NCBI RefSeq assembly: GCF_047495875.1
Contig: NC_092473.1
Span: 13,855,733 to 13,919,732 of the forward strand
DNA: 64,000 nt
Direction: 5' to 3'
Source of the DNA: Pithys albifrons albifrons
Lineage: Eukaryota > Chordata > Aves > Passeriformes > Thamnophilidae
Part shown: piece by piece, positions 61,835 through 64,000 of the stretch
How the letters are laid out: every line of letters begins with the position of its first letter
Numbering within the stretch: position 1 is the stretch's first letter
Made by a program: the position numbers and the translations under genes
Notes under the pieces: generated by a model
The model's input: the letters and a program-made list of their open reading frames with translations, nothing else
The model's database searches: none
What the model was told of the DNA's origin: nothing

Positions 61835-64000
61835 CAGCAGCTGAAATTTCCATTACTGAAAGTAGAAACTCAGGGGTCACTTCTGTTTCATTTCTCACTT
61901 TTTCCCAAACATGACATTGAGTGAGAGGCATTAGGAGTTCCTCCTATAAATAGGATCACCCCTGTCAAAGCTGGTTAAGTCATACCCAGTGTCAAGCCCA
62001 TAAACAAGGTGCCTCTCATGCACTGTCTGGAGGATGCAGAGGGGATACAGGGAAGTTCAACAGCTCCCTGTTTAACTGGTTTGCACTGGGACTCCAGCTA
62101 TTTTCAAGGCAACAAACATAATCATCCCCCAGCTCCCATCTGGAAGACTTTCGGAAGCGGTGCAGGACAGAGGCAAAGTAGTTGAGGACGTGTTGTGGCA
62201 GAAGTGAAGCCACCCAGCTCCCAACCTCACAAGTGCTGCTGTCACAGCAGGGATCAAACACTCTGATTGCATCAAGGTCTTTCCCCAGTCCTGCCCTGGA
62301 AGTCTGGGGTGACCTGGAAACCCTGCACTTTCACTTGTCTCAGTTTCCCCTGGAGGGAGCTGCAGTTTCCTCTTCCTTTAGAACTCCCCAGTCCTGTAGC
62401 TGCAGGAGAAGCAGCAGTTCCAGTGACAAAGCGGCTTTGCCACACAGGAAGTCAGCTGGGGCATGGCAGTGAAGCCAGGGACACAAAGTAAAGCATCTTT
62501 GAAACAAGGGAGTGTAAGTGTCCCCCCGTGCCAGCTGCAGGGACATCTGGATGGAGCTGGCTTGGCAGAGCTGCAGGGTCACCAGGGTTGTGCGTCACAG
62601 TGGCTCCAGAGGAGATTATTTTGGGACAGTGGGAGCTGACAGAGCGACCTGAGGCCCCTTCGCTTTCCTCCTGACTCCTGGGAGCTTCTTCCCACCCCTT
62701 CACCAAACTTTGTGACTTTGTGCTGCTCTGAGAGTGGGGGCTGCAAGGAACCTGCTCTGCTGAAGTGATGCAACCAAATATGTCATAACCCCCCCAAAAA
62801 AACAAAGGATTTTTTAAAAAATAGATAATTTCTATGGTCTCATTTCCCCACAGATCCACAAGCAGTTGCATCAGTACAGCTGAGGGGGTGGAAAACTGAA
62901 GTGGGGGCAGAAAGGAACAAAAACTTTCTAAGTGAGCTCTGAAAATGTTCAATAACTATATGGAGACCTATAGCTGCTCGTCCCTTCCAGACATGAAGAG
63001 CTGTCTGGTGCTCATGTGTGGAGACACAGCCAGCTGAGCAGGGAGCAGAGATGATTTGCTGGAAGCTGAACTGAGAGGAGCTTAGCAGGGGTGGAATCGC
63101 TACTTGTTCTGAGATAGGCTAATTATATTCTGTGTCCTTGGAAGCCAACCCTTTTCTACTCCACTTGTATAATAGAGATCTTACAGCTCTCTCCAGAAGT
63201 CCCAGGGTTCCCTCCCATCTCCAGCGCACACAGCAGCCTGTCCCACTGCCAGTCTCCACCCCGATGGCTCTGCATGTCAGTCCTGCATTCCCCGGAGAGC
63301 TGCTGAAGCACTTTGGATTCCTGGGAGATGGAAACCCTTCTAGAAACGCAGGGTAGAGTTACTCTAATTCCTTGCTGTTCGGGATCAAACCGAAGCCTGC
63401 TGCTTAATGGGGGATAAGTGGATGTAATGCAGTCAGTCAATAACTTTATGCACACACGCAGAGCCCTTTGGATTACTGATTTCCAAAAGACAGTCTCCCT
63501 CACAAACCCTGCACCACACTGACTCAGCCCTGAGCTTTTTAACTTTGTATTTCCTGCACCTGCACTTTTGTTCTTCCACCCCTTATTCATTTTTCCCCCC
63601 ACTTATTCATTTTCCCCCCCATAGAAGTTTTCAGCTTGTCAAACAGCTCTCCCTCTCCCTGTCTCTTTTCTCTTTGCCTTTTGCAGTGGGAGGAAAGACA
63701 ATAATAAAAAGAGCAGTTTTCAAATAAGAAGCCCCAGTTACCTGGGAACTGTCTCTCAGCATCCAAATACCTGCTGGGGCAGAGAGTGCTGAGTCCCTGC
63801 TGTTGTTTTGTACCCACCAGTCACTGTTTGTGTTTTGTCACATGCTCCTGTCAGGTCTGTCACTTGTACAAGCAGGACTGGCAGGGCCCTTGTAAAGTAG
63901 GATTTCCCTTTACACCTCCCTGCTAAGCACTCCTCACTCTTTCCCTTCCTCCTCACGAGGGGAATTGCTGCTCCAGCTGCTGCTGTGGTGGTTCCCAGGA
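61835..64000. other. Intergenic sequence to the window end
   Basis: No gene could be supported. Minor features are a C-run/A-run junction at about 62789-62805 and a small duplicated TTCATTTTYCCCCCC motif at 63587-63621. A minus-strand open frame of 166 codons (62452-62952) has no recognisable domain. Confidence 0.5.

Noticed and set aside
62452..62952. A 166-codon minus-strand open frame.
   Set aside because: It has no recognisable domain and crosses a C-run/A-run low-complexity junction. There is no supporting exon structure.
35000..64000. Endogenous retrovirus or LTR elements, CRISPR arrays or defence-type gene clusters.
   Set aside because: I looked for reverse transcriptase, protease and envelope signatures, paired LTRs and regularly spaced repeats and saw none. 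The only mobile DNA is CR1, tRNA-derived SINE and MIR-like sequence.

Overview
The window is nuclear DNA of a bird, most probably a passerine (songbird). The evidence is compact intron-containing vertebrate genes, many CR1 LINE fragments, and two copies of a SINE built from a tRNA-Ile-like head and a CR1 tail, the architecture known as TguSINE1 in zebra finch. Six protein-coding genes fill the first 35 kb, in the same order and relative orientation as I recall for human 7q22.1: ARPC1B (+), PDAP1 (-), BUD31 (+), PTCD1 (-), CPSF4 (+), ATP5MF (-). I could close every coding frame by joining exons at splice junctions: ARPC1B 369 aa, PDAP1 180 aa, BUD31 144 aa, PTCD1 707 aa, CPSF4 243 aa, ATP5MF 89 aa.

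Orientation alternates strictly. PDAP1/BUD31 and PTCD1/CPSF4 are divergent pairs whose start codons lie about 0.95 kb apart across GC/CpG-rich islands, probably shared bidirectional promoters. ARPC1B/PDAP1, BUD31/PTCD1 and CPSF4/ATP5MF are convergent pairs with polyadenylation signals facing each other. The genes are not a pathway: they serve actin branching (ARPC1B), growth-factor and translation-related phosphoprotein function (PDAP1), splicing (BUD31), mitochondrial RNA handling (PTCD1), mRNA 3' end formation (CPSF4) and ATP synthase (ATP5MF). They look like a conserved housekeeping block.

From about 35.1 kb to 64 kb I find no supportable gene. The stretch holds CR1 fragments, one further tRNA-Ile SINE, degraded MIR/CORE-SINE-like elements, an old CR1-like fragment, and a pair of direct-orientation paralogous segments 25.5 kb apart (about 36 and 61.5 kb) that are about 98% identical over 565 bp. 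The rest is unannotated intergenic sequence that may contain distal regulatory elements.

Points worth a second look are a GC-AG intron in CPSF4, decay of the optional CPSF4 segment known in mammals, the SINE/LINE pairing, the paralogous segments, G-quadruplex arrays in the PDAP1/BUD31 promoter, a duplicated CCAAT module between PTCD1 and CPSF4, YY1-like sites at the ATP5MF start, and related minisatellites in two ARPC1B introns. I found no mobile defence system, CRISPR array, endogenous virus or toxin gene.
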